A stretch of 64,000 nucleotides of DNA, taken from Paraburkholderia polaris (lineage in GTDB: Bacteria > Pseudomonadota > Gammaproteobacteria > Burkholderiales > Burkholderiaceae). The notes under the pieces are model-generated. The model saw only the letters and a list, made by a program, of their open reading frames with translations. It had not been told where the DNA came from and searched no databases. This document shows positions 27,419 through 35,330 of the stretch, piece after piece; position 1 is the stretch's first letter; each line of letters starts with the position of its first letter. The stretch covers positions 1-64,000 of the forward strand of contig NZ_JABBGJ010000048.1 of assembly GCF_012927345.1 (NCBI RefSeq). Reading direction: 5' to 3'. Position numbers and translations under genes: made by a program.

Positions 27419-27685
27419 ATGAAGACAGCACTTTTACTGGTAAGCGGCATCCTCTGCGCGTGCTCATTGCAGGCAAACGCGCAGGAAACCACCACGCAAC
27501 AGCCGCCGACGGCAACCGAAATCATGAACAGTTCGCAAGGGCCAGACATGTCGACCAACTCGATGTCGGGCGGCGCCGCAATTCAACAGGGCAAAACCCG
27601 CGCCGAGGTTTATCAGGACCTCGTACGCTCGCAGAAAAACGGAGAAGCGGCGAGACTCCAGGAGCTTTTCAAGGGAGGTCAATAA
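27419..27685 (+). CDS. Small exported protein, possibly DUF4148-like
   Basis: An 88-residue product with a clear Sec signal (MKTALLLVSGILCACSLQANAQ) and a polar mature part ending GKTRAEVYQDLVRSQKNGE. The TRAEV.QDLVR segment is reminiscent of DUF4148 proteins common in Burkholderiaceae, but the usual C-terminal part is absent. AAGGAGA lies 6-7 bases before the ATG at 27419, so translation is likely. It is isolated and convergent with the subtilase gene. Function unknown. Confidence 0.65.
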   Translation: MKTALLLVSGILCACSLQANAQETTTQQPPTATEIMNSSQGPDMSTNSMSGGAAIQQGKTRAEVYQDLVRSQKNGEAARLQELFKGGQ

Positions 27686-27733
27686 TCTCTCTGTCCGCGC
27701 CAGATCCCGGCAGCGGACGCACGTGACAGACGA

Positions 27734-27764
27734 CGAGGGCCGGGTGCAGAAGACCCGGTCCTCG
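27734..27764. terminator. Bidirectional terminator hairpin
   Basis: CGAGGGCCGGGT and ACCCGGTCCTCG pair around a 7-base loop, giving a strong 11-of-12 stem between two convergent genes (small exported protein and subtilase). There is no long T run on either side. Confidence 0.55.
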
Positions 27765-27780
27765 ACGCGTTATGGCTCCG

Positions 27781-30039
27781 CTACAGCTTGATGCCTCTTT
27801 TCTTCCAGCGCGGCGAAGGCAGCCTGCCGGAGCCTGCCCGAATCTCAGGCAGGCGCGGCACATAGGCGTGTTGACCGAGCGGTACGGGCGGCGGATTCAA
27901 CGTGCCGGGGCATGGGGCTAGCAGGTGAGGCGCCAGCGCGGCCGGCACCGGATCGAGGGAATCCGCCTCGTCTTCGATCCATGCGCGAGGGGAAAGCTGA
28001 GGCGTGAAAACATTGGGCTGCAATCCATTCGCGTGCTCGATGATTCTTTGCCTCGCCAGCGAGCGGGCCACCTGCGGAGCCGCCGCGCTGGTTCCGCTCA
28101 ACGCAACGAGGCAGCCGCTGCGCGTACTCGCGCCCAGCACGCCTGCGCATGCGACGGAGTCTTCGCTGACAGCCGCCGCATCTGGACCGGATCGCTTCGT
28201 CTCCTGAAGAGAAGGTCCGGTCGATGAGTAGGTCGCAGCGCGTCCGTCAGTCCTGCGATAGGCACCGACCACGACGGTGCGCTCGCCGGTCGCAATGGAG
28301 CTCAACGTGCCACGACGCTTGATCCAGGTCGACGGATTGCCCTCGTCGGGATTGCCCTCGTCGAAGTCCCGCACGTGGGCCCCGAAAACAAACCTCTTGT
28401 ACGCCAGATCCTCGAAGCGCGACTGGCGCCCCCGCAGCGGATATCCATAGGCCGTTTCATTACGCTGCACCCACGCATGAATCTCCAGATCGTCACCCGA
28501 CCCGTTCGTCAGCGTCACGGTCCAGTTGCCCGCCGGCGCCGGATCGCGCTGGGACTGGTTCATCGTCGTGGGCGCGAGTGCGATCAGGATCATATTGCGG
28601 TCGCCCGTTGCGACGCGATCCAGATAGACCGCCGTGCACAGCACATTGCGCCCGGGTTGCCATGTGTAGAGATTCTTGACCGGAAACGCGGGGCTCTTGT
28701 CTCCCCACGGCGGAGTAATCTGAACGGTCACGCTGGATGCATCGGCATCCTTCGGCAACCATATCTCAAGAAAACCAGGCGTGGCGCAATCGGGCAAGAC
28801 GCGCCACGTGAGCGCGCTCGACGTTCCGCTCTCAATCGGGAGTATCGCGTGACAGCGGAGCAGGTTGCTGTTTCCTGCGGGTACGACGATGGATAGATCG
28901 CGATGCAGGCCGATCAGTTCGTCCATCGCGCTTTCAATGATCGAACTGCCGTCGTGCGGACCCGCCATATAGCCGTAGCTCAGGTTGAGTACAACCGAGT
29001 ACCCCGCACCGTTGGCAAGATCGTCGGCGCGACGCAGGAGGTAGCGGATCGCGTCGAGTGCGTGAACGGCGAACCAGAGCCCGGACGTGTCGCGAATCGT
29101 TCGCCCTGCCGTCTTGAACTGGACGCACAGGATACGCGGCGGTTGAACCGTTCCCGTCCGCTCCTCTTCCAGGATCAACGCGGCGGCCTCGATCTTGTTG
29201 GGCCTCACGCCGCACGCGAGATCCATGACCTCCGTGCCGTGCGCCCAGCGTTTGCGCGCACCGACGTAACCGTTGAGCCGATACACGGCGTCTTCATCGA
29301 CGAGTCCGTTGCTTACACACTGCTCAAGCAAGTCGTTTATCTCGTCGCGAGCTAGCTCACGCCCGTAGTGCACGCCGAGCGGCGCCGCCGCCGCGTCATC
29401 CTGATTCCAGAAGTATTCGATGCGGGTTAACGGAATATCGGCGACAGAACGAAAGCGTTCGTGAGCGAACGCCAGTCCGTCGTCCATGACACCCATGAAC
29501 ACGGCGTGCGGCTGGTCCGGCGCGTCAGGGGACGCTGCGCCTGGTTGAGCGATGGGACCGAAGACGGGCGCCGTTCCCGGCACGGACGCTTCGGGACCAG
29601 GAGCCAAAGACTGCGCCGCGTCGCCAGGAGCGATCGGCATCCCGAGTTCGAAGCGCTTCACGACACCCTTCATGGCGCCATCGATTTCGGCGAAGAACTG
29701 CTTCGTCACGATCGCAGTCAGGAAGCGCGACGCCTCCAGATCATGCGGCGGAAAGCGATAGACGGTCGATACCTGAATCCACCTCTTCCACGCGGCGTTC
29801 GCGTTTTCCAGACTCTCCGCGAACGCCTGCGCGGTAAGTGGCGGAGCGCCATCTCCTGGCCAGTGCGCTTCCAGTTCGAGGATGACGCGCACCCACCCCG
29901 TGGGTTGCCCTCCGAGGCAAGCAAATGCCGTGGTGTCCGCCCACGCCAGATAGGGGTCGGCGCGGGCGCTGTCAACGGCGCGCCCGGTCCAGTCGAGACC
30001 ACTCCACGCGCCGCCGCCCACCAAAGATTGCCAGCTCAT
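27781..30039 (-). CDS. S8 (subtilisin-like) serine protease
   Basis: A 752-residue protein with a complete subtilase triad in the usual order: Asp186 or 187 (GVMDDGLAFAH), His267 (RWAHGTEVMDLA), oxyanion Asn390 (VVPAGNSN) and Ser651 (GTSAAAPQVA). About 180 residues precede the catalytic domain and a beta-rich insert of about 240 residues separates Asn and Ser. No Sec signal peptide is obvious, so it may be cytoplasmic or secreted otherwise. A short tandem repeat DEGNPDEGNP (about 560-569) reflects a 15-bp direct repeat. It is the last gene of a putative operon with a PAP2 protein and a nucleotide cyclase (42-47 bp spacers). Confidence 0.88.
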   Translation of the reverse strand: MSWQSLVGGGAWSGLDWTGRAVDSARADPYLAWADTTAFACLGGQPTGWVRVILELEAHWPGDGAPPLTAQAFAESLENANAAWKRWIQVSTVYRFPPHDLEASRFLTAIVTKQFFAEIDGAMKGVVKRFELGMPIAPGDAAQSLAPGPEASVPGTAPVFGPIAQPGAASPDAPDQPHAVFMGVMDDGLAFAHERFRSVADIPLTRIEYFWNQDDAAAAPLGVHYGRELARDEINDLLEQCVSNGLVDEDAVYRLNGYVGARKRWAHGTEVMDLACGVRPNKIEAAALILEEERTGTVQPPRILCVQFKTAGRTIRDTSGLWFAVHALDAIRYLLRRADDLANGAGYSVVLNLSYGYMAGPHDGSSIIESAMDELIGLHRDLSIVVPAGNSNLLRCHAILPIESGTSSALTWRVLPDCATPGFLEIWLPKDADASSVTVQITPPWGDKSPAFPVKNLYTWQPGRNVLCTAVYLDRVATGDRNMILIALAPTTMNQSQRDPAPAGNWTVTLTNGSGDDLEIHAWVQRNETAYGYPLRGRQSRFEDLAYKRFVFGAHVRDFDEGNPDEGNPSTWIKRRGTLSSIATGERTVVVGAYRRTDGRAATYSSTGPSLQETKRSGPDAAAVSEDSVACAGVLGASTRSGCLVALSGTSAAAPQVARSLARQRIIEHANGLQPNVFTPQLSPRAWIEDEADSLDPVPAALAPHLLAPCPGTLNPPPVPLGQHAYVPRLPEIRAGSGRLPSPRWKKRGIKL

Positions 30040-30081
30040 ATGTCACCTCGTATGCCACCATTTCTGCGCGCATCGACACGC

Positions 30082-31326
30082 TTACGGCAAACGCGTGTTC
30101 TGGAGACTCTTACCCGTCCACTCGCTCACCGCCTGGTTCCAGAGCCACGACAGAATGTCGGATCCATCCACGGCCGTTTGCACAGAGTCCCAGCCGATGA
30201 ACGAGAAGTAGGCTTGCACCTGTGCCGCGGTCATGCCCTGAGTGTTCGCGATATAGGCGGCGACATCGGCGTCGCTCAGCGGCTCGTGATAATCGAAATC
30301 CGGATTGCCGTGCGGATCATTGGCATTGATATCCTTGCCCTTGAAATAGCGGGACGTAATCATGCCGTTACCGCCAAGCTTGCGCTTACACCGCGCGACA
30401 AAGTATTCCCCGAGCGACGTACCGAGGACGTGCCCCGCGATGCTGTCGATCGGAAAATGCACACCCGCCACCGTTCGATTCACCGCGACGCGGTACGCCT
30501 GCCTCATCACCTGCTGATGGAATACCGAGCCGGGCAACTCATTGAACAATGCGCACAGCACCACCGCGATAATGAACGCCTGGGTCGAATGGCCGCTCGG
30601 TAGCGAGCCATGACCCGGCGTCTGGATCATCGGCTGGACCTGGGTCGAGTACTCGATGGCCCTTTGCGCCGCTATCGCATGCTTGAAGCGAAGTTCCACG
30701 AAGATCGCGAATCGCACGACGGTATCGAGCAGTTCGAGCGTCTTCGGCGTGCGGCTCGGGTGCAGATAGATAAGGGTGCTCCAGAACGCCACTTGCGGCC
30801 CCATCTGACACAGTATCTCCGCAGTGCGGTCCTCGCGCAGGTCCGCATAGAAGTCCAACCAGTCGAGTTGTTTCGTGAAGACGTCCACGTCCGGCCTGCT
30901 CAAGGAGACGATTTCCACGTCCGCGCCGCTTGCCGCGCTTGCCCGGTGAGACAGCATGGCAGTGTAAGGGTCGGGAAACGAAAAATGCAGACTGGTCAGC
31001 AGTTCGAAATCGAACACCGTCGCGCGCACCCAGGGTTCCCATCGCCACAGCTGAGCGGGATCGTCGAGCGCCGCCGGTGTGGCGAGATTCTGCAGTTTCT
31101 GTCTATCGAAGTTGAGCGTGACCAGTTCCGCAGGCCGCCAACTGCCCACTATCCCGTCGCGGTGTCCAGTCAGCGCTTCCGCGAGAAGCCGCGCGTCGCC
31201 CGAATTGCCGCCGCCCGCATCATAGACGCCACCCGCGCCGCCACCGCCGGGCGGAACTCCCGCGCCGCCCGCTCCACCCGCACCGCCCGCACCGCCTGCC
31301 CCACCCGCACCGCCAAGTCCGCTCAC
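30082..31326 (-). CDS. PAP2/vanadium-haloperoxidase superfamily protein with Gly-Ala repeat head
   Basis: A 414-residue protein with the three acid phosphatase/haloperoxidase motifs: K-x6-R at 215-222 (KHAIAAQR, with Ala instead of Pro after Arg), PSGHS at 243-247, and R-x5-H-x3-D at 284-294 (NRTVAGVHFPID). These residues bind phosphate or vanadate. The first 40 residues are almost only Gly, Ala and Pro with GGA repeats and no signal peptide. Whether it is a phosphatase or a haloperoxidase cannot be told from sequence. It lies between the cyclase and subtilase genes with short spacers. Confidence 0.85.
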   Translation of the reverse strand: MSGLGGAGGAGGAGGAGGAGGAGVPPGGGGAGGVYDAGGGNSGDARLLAEALTGHRDGIVGSWRPAELVTLNFDRQKLQNLATPAALDDPAQLWRWEPWVRATVFDFELLTSLHFSFPDPYTAMLSHRASAASGADVEIVSLSRPDVDVFTKQLDWLDFYADLREDRTAEILCQMGPQVAFWSTLIYLHPSRTPKTLELLDTVVRFAIFVELRFKHAIAAQRAIEYSTQVQPMIQTPGHGSLPSGHSTQAFIIAVVLCALFNELPGSVFHQQVMRQAYRVAVNRTVAGVHFPIDSIAGHVLGTSLGEYFVARCKRKLGGNGMITSRYFKGKDINANDPHGNPDFDYHEPLSDADVAAYIANTQGMTAAQVQAYFSFIGWDSVQTAVDGSDILSWLWNQAVSEWTGKSLQNTRLP

Positions 31327-31373
31327 GATATGTCTCCTCTCTCAGGGATCCAGCACCGCATTCATTGCTTCTT

Positions 31374-33161
31374 CTATCTAGCCGGTAATCCCGCCTGACG
31401 GAGCGCCTCCGACCAGATCTTGCCGGTCTTGTATGCGCCGCTAGGCGAGCGTTCGAGATAACGTTGCACCGTCAGCGTCGGCTCGATGGCCAGCACTTCG
31501 CCGACCGTCAAACGCGCCGCCTCGACGTTGCCGAGCAGCGACTGCGCGATCGCCAGCGCGCGTAACGTGGACGTGTTGGTACGGTTCACCCGCAGGGACC
31601 GTTGCGCCAGCTCCACCGCGCGTTCGTAGCGGCCTGCGGATAGCGCGGCCGTTGCGCCTAGCGACTCGTAGAAATAGCGTAAGGGATCGAGCGGCGAAAG
31701 CCTGAGGGCACGCTCGGTGGCGTCGACAGCCTCCTCGCCCTCGCCTTCGAATGCGTGCAGCGTGCCTTTGAGCAGCCACGCAAGCGAATCGTTGGGATTG
31801 ACCGAGAGCGCGAGCGCGTAGCGCTGCTGCGCGACGTCGAGCTGCTTGAGCAGATTCGTATGCACGAATCCGTCGATGGTCAACGCGAGCGAACACTCAG
31901 GATCGGCGTCGAGCGCGCGTCGCGTGCATTCGAGCGCCACATTTGCTTCGCCGCTGCGGTCATCGGTCCAACCGCGATTGAAGCGCAAGACATGCCACTT
32001 GGCGAGCCATGCATGCGGCAATGCCTGTCTGCGCGCGCGTTCGATCACGACTTCCAGCATGTCGCGCGCGCGGTTGAAATCGTGCGCCACGCCGCGGTGC
32101 ATCAGCACGATGGCGCTCATCAGCAGTGTCGAGATTTCGAGCGTGGGCAACGCCTGCGATCGTGCCCGATGCAATTCGCGATTGATGATCGCATTGCTGA
32201 CCTCGCCGACCACCCGGCCGATCAGTTCGTCTTCGCCGAGCATGATCTCGGAAGTGCGGCCTCTGATGCTCTCGGTCCACAAAATGTGACGCGACTTGGC
32301 CTCGGCGAGCTCGGCGACGAGCACGAACTGATCGCCCGACATTCGATACGCGCCCGACAGTACGTAACGTGCGCCGAGAAACCCGCTGATTTCGTCGAGT
32401 GACGCGCCGCGCTCGCGAAACGCCGTCGTGGACAAACGCGAGATCACCTGAAGCTCGGCCGTGCGAGACAAGGAGGAGATGATCTCGTCGGCGAGCACTT
32501 CGCCGAGCATCTGCTGTTCGACGTCGCCGCCACGCAAGATGAACGGAATCACCGCAATGGTGGGCCGCAGCTCCGGCAGAAACGCGGCGCCACGCTCGAT
32601 CAGCGGACGTGGACCGGGCGGACCGATCCGATAGGCGCGCACCGGATGCTCGAAATGCTTCAGATGGCATTCGCCGAGGTCGTCGATTTCCGCGTCCAGA
32701 TCGGAAGTAAGCTGATCCCGGACCTGCGCGGAGACCACGATCTCCCCCGGTCCCGCCAGCGTGTACAGGCGCGCAGCCAGGTTGACGCCGCGGCCGTACA
32801 CGTCACGCTCGTCTTCGTACAACTCCGTGATGTGCAAGCCCATCCGCAAGAGCATGTGCTTGCTCGCTGGCTCGCCTGCGTTGACCTCGCGCGACGCGCG
32901 CTGGATCGCAAAGGTCGCGGCGAGTCCATCCTGCAGGCGGACGAACGTGACCATCAGTCCGTCGCCCTCAGTTCTGATCAGGCGGCCGCAATGCGCAGGC
33001 ACAAACTCATTCTCGATCTGCGCCTTGAACGCGCGCCAGCGCCGCGCCGCTTCGACCTCGTTATCCTGCATCAGCCTGCAGGACTCAACGAGGTCCATAA
33101 ACAGCACGGCGCGAACGACACAAACCAGTCCATCCGGTGAACGGGGGAAATCTGCCATCAC
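31374..33161 (-). CDS. Class III nucleotide cyclase with TolB-like and TPR regions
   Basis: A 595-residue cytoplasmic protein. The N-terminal cyclase domain (about 10-180) has the metal aspartates Asp23 (FMDLVES) and Asp67 (TEGDGLM), base-recognition Asp120 (RDVYGRGVN) and transition-state Asn127 and Arg131 (VNLAARL). The adenine-specifying Lys position reads Arg64. A TolB-amino-terminal-like segment (TIAVIPF..., about 205-330) follows, then tetratricopeptide repeats to the end. It should make cAMP or cGMP in response to a protein contact. A gene for a cyclic-nucleotide-binding LuxR regulator is immediately upstream. Confidence 0.9.
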   Translation of the reverse strand: MMADFPRSPDGLVCVVRAVLFMDLVESCRLMQDNEVEAARRWRAFKAQIENEFVPAHCGRLIRTEGDGLMVTFVRLQDGLAATFAIQRASREVNAGEPASKHMLLRMGLHITELYEDERDVYGRGVNLAARLYTLAGPGEIVVSAQVRDQLTSDLDAEIDDLGECHLKHFEHPVRAYRIGPPGPRPLIERGAAFLPELRPTIAVIPFILRGGDVEQQMLGEVLADEIISSLSRTAELQVISRLSTTAFRERGASLDEISGFLGARYVLSGAYRMSGDQFVLVAELAEAKSRHILWTESIRGRTSEIMLGEDELIGRVVGEVSNAIINRELHRARSQALPTLEISTLLMSAIVLMHRGVAHDFNRARDMLEVVIERARRQALPHAWLAKWHVLRFNRGWTDDRSGEANVALECTRRALDADPECSLALTIDGFVHTNLLKQLDVAQQRYALALSVNPNDSLAWLLKGTLHAFEGEGEEAVDATERALRLSPLDPLRYFYESLGATAALSAGRYERAVELAQRSLRVNRTNTSTLRALAIAQSLLGNVEAARLTVGEVLAIEPTLTVQRYLERSPSGAYKTGKIWSEALRQAGLPAR

Positions 33162-33399
33162 TTTTATTCAAGCCATTTTTTGGCGTGCACGGGTCTTATC
33201 CACAACGGACTTCATCGCTCCCTGCGCATTCTTTCGAATGTCACGTCGGAAGAGCCGCGGCCACGCATGCGCAAGCTTTCAGCGCTGGGCCGAAATGCTC
33301 GAGAAGGTGAATCTCGCCGCCTGACGGGGCGATGCGAACGCGCGCCCGACGTCTTCAGCAGACTGGCGATTTGTATGTGTTATAGGTCAAAAAAACATT
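33162..33399 (-). promoter_or_regulatory. Upstream region of the cyclase operon
   Basis: There is no gene here. The gap separates the cyclase operon from the LuxR-type regulator gene and its terminator, so the cyclase-PAP2-subtilase operon should have its own promoter within it. No clear -35/-10 pair was assigned. Confidence 0.35.
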
Positions 33400-33401
33400 G
33401 G

Positions 33402-33424
33402 AAAAACGGCTTTTTTTGCCCGTT
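33402..33424 (-). terminator. Intrinsic terminator of the LuxR/cNMP regulator gene
   Basis: On the minus strand AACGGGC, an A-rich loop and GCCGTT form a stem with one bulge, directly followed by TTTT. It lies about 80 bp after the regulator's stop codon. Confidence 0.55.
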
Positions 33425-33506
33425 ATCCGCTTTATGTCAGTCGATATCGGACAAAGTCGAAGCATGTTGGAATGCCGTGTCCGCAATAAACGTTCGACAG
33501 TCGCAA

Positions 33507-34538
33507 TTAACGCCGCGTGCGCAGCTTATCGGCCTCCAGTCGGCGGGTAATCAAGTGGATCAGATAGGTGGCGAATTCCGGGTCCTGGTAATAAAGGCGC
33601 ATCGCGTCGGTCGCCGAGACCACCAGCAGCTCGCATTCGCTCTTGCAACGCGCCGTGCACGTGCGCCGATGGTCCGGAGAGAAGAGCCCGATTTCGCCCA
33701 GTATCGTGCCCTGCCCCACCTCGATGCCGATTTCCTCGAGCATGACCGTTCCGCGCACTACGTAGTAAAGCGCATCGCTTCGGTCATCTTTGTGAAAGAG
33801 GACGTGGCCGGATTGAAAACGGGTGGGCGTCGTATAAGCCAGCAGCCGACTGATTGAAAGCTGGCCGTCCAGCGCGTGATGAAGTTGCACATCGCCGACC
33901 TTCTGCAACCGCGCTGCGGCAACGCTCGCCTGCCCTCGACTTCCGACCTTTAGTGCCTTGTACACCGTATATAAGTGCACTTTTACGGTCCCTTCCGTAA
34001 TGTTCAACTGTCGCGCGATCGACTTGTTCGAATCGCCGCGCGCCGCGAGCGCCAGCACTTGCAGTTGGCGAGGCGTCAGGAAGTGGGAATTGGGATCGGC
34101 CGCGACGGCGGAACTTTGCACCGCGTCGGTGGAAGCGGTAGCCGCGGTAGCCGCCGACCAGCGAATGGCCGATGGCAGATACCGCCCGCCGGCAGCGAGG
34201 AGGCGCAGTGCGCCGAGCAGTGCGTTGCCGGACTCCGATTTACCCAGGTGACCTGCTACGCCAGCCGAGATGAATTGCTCGACGGTCTGAGGATCGACCG
34301 AGGTCAGCAGTGCAAGCACGGGCAGGTTAGGTGCGGCGTGATGAGAAGCGCTTGCGGTAGTGAGCGCCTCCGGTAGGTAGTCACCGTCGAGCACGAGTAC
34401 GTCAACCGTTTGCCCGCTACCGATAGGGCTCAACGCGTAGTCGGCGCATTTCACTTCGGCGCCGTCAGCCACGTCGCCGAGCAGACGTGCGACTCCATCG
34501 CGAAACAAACCTGCGGGAGCAATGAAAAGGATCAGCAT
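33507..34538 (-). CDS. Receiver-LuxR-cyclic-nucleotide-binding fusion regulator
   Basis: A 343-residue transcription factor with three modules. Residues 1-120 are receiver-like (Asp51 in LVLDGDY, Lys100 in HLGKS, Thr/Ser80). Residues 152-212 are a LuxR/NarL helix-turn-helix (LTPRQLQVLALAARGDSNKSIA). Residues 230-330 form a CRP-type nucleotide-binding fold with the phosphate cassette GEIGLFSPDHRRT (Glu282, Arg292). In CRP-type proteins the sensor precedes the DNA-binding domain; here it follows it. The next gene downstream on the same strand is a nucleotide cyclase, suggesting that cAMP or cGMP from that enzyme is the ligand. No sensor kinase is adjacent. Confidence 0.9.
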   Translation of the reverse strand: MLILFIAPAGLFRDGVARLLGDVADGAEVKCADYALSPIGSGQTVDVLVLDGDYLPEALTTASASHHAAPNLPVLALLTSVDPQTVEQFISAGVAGHLGKSESGNALLGALRLLAAGGRYLPSAIRWSAATAATASTDAVQSSAVAADPNSHFLTPRQLQVLALAARGDSNKSIARQLNITEGTVKVHLYTVYKALKVGSRGQASVAAARLQKVGDVQLHHALDGQLSISRLLAYTTPTRFQSGHVLFHKDDRSDALYYVVRGTVMLEEIGIEVGQGTILGEIGLFSPDHRRTCTARCKSECELLVVSATDAMRLYYQDPEFATYLIHLITRRLEADKLRTRR

Positions 34539-35303
34539 GAGCCGTGCTCGCTTTTCAAGTGACTAACGACCCGTCAGCGCCTGCCTCGCAACGTGCAGCG
34601 GACCATTAGTATGATGAAACGACGGTGGTGGCTCACAACCGTAGGCACCGCTAACCGTTATAGGCGACACCCAAAGAGAGCGTCACGTTCCTTACGCGAA
34701 GCGACGGGTTTATGCGACGGCTGGCCGAGACCCGGCTGGATACGAACACGATGATCAAGATGGCCGAGCTTTATCGGGCCCGCGATGTCGAGGTTGCAAG
34801 ACTGCGTACCGGGTTCATCCCTGTATAGCGAGCCAGAAGGGCTCGTAGAAGTCGGGCAAGACAACGGGCTGGGTATCAGGTCCTCCCCACCTGGAAGTTG
34901 CCCAAGGTGCCTCATTAAAGCATCTGGTCTATGGCGGTCTTCGGGAGATCGCGGACCTCATCGGACAGGAAACGGGACATGGGGGGCAATTCAGGTGAAT
35001 TCGGTAAATAATATAACGTAAACCGTTAATAATCTAATGTCCATGCACCTTAATTTTGACATTATGATAATAATGTCGAGATTCAGCATGCCGTCCTCTC
35101 CCGCAAACACGCGACAACCCACCCGCCCCCGATATACCCCATTGCCGCCCCGCTGCTCGCGGCGCAGCCCATCAAAACGCTGACCATCCCGCCGAACTGG
35201 ATGGCAGCGCGGGCAAGAATTGCGCGAACAACGGCATTGCACAGACGTGGCTGACGCGCGACGCGCGGCGATAACGGGCGCGGTAGCCCTTCGCGCGTCG
35301 CGG
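34539..35303. other. 765-bp gap with degraded sequence
   Basis: Fragmentary frames only. Around 34711-34827 the plus strand encodes a short helical stretch (DTNTMIKMAELYRARDVEVA) and stops; around 35190-35277 it encodes LDGSAGKNCANNGIAQTW and a stop, which looks like the end of a gene whose body is lost. Bases 35000-35090 are AT-rich. The upstream regulatory region of the LuxR-type gene must lie at the start of this gap. Confidence 0.4.
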
Positions 35304-35330
35304 CCTGCGTGCGCTGTCACTGCACGCAGG
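35304..35330 (-). terminator. Hairpin overlapping the tannase stop
   Basis: CCTGCGTGC and GCACGCAGG form a perfect 9-bp stem around a 9-base loop, including the stop codon region of the tannase gene. No strong T run follows, so it could also act as a 3'-end stabiliser. Confidence 0.5.

Noticed and set aside
29461..30603. A 380-codon plus-strand frame
   Set aside because: Antisense to the subtilase and PAP2 genes, Arg-rich and without recognisable domain; both opposite genes show clear catalytic motifs.
30082..31326. Calling the PAP2 protein a proven vanadium haloperoxidase
   Set aside because: The shared motifs do not separate phosphatases from haloperoxidases; only the superfamily is claimed.
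33180..33857. A 225-codon plus-strand frame entering the LuxR/cNMP gene
   Set aside because: It covers a promoter region and the antisense of the regulator; no ribosome-binding site or domain.
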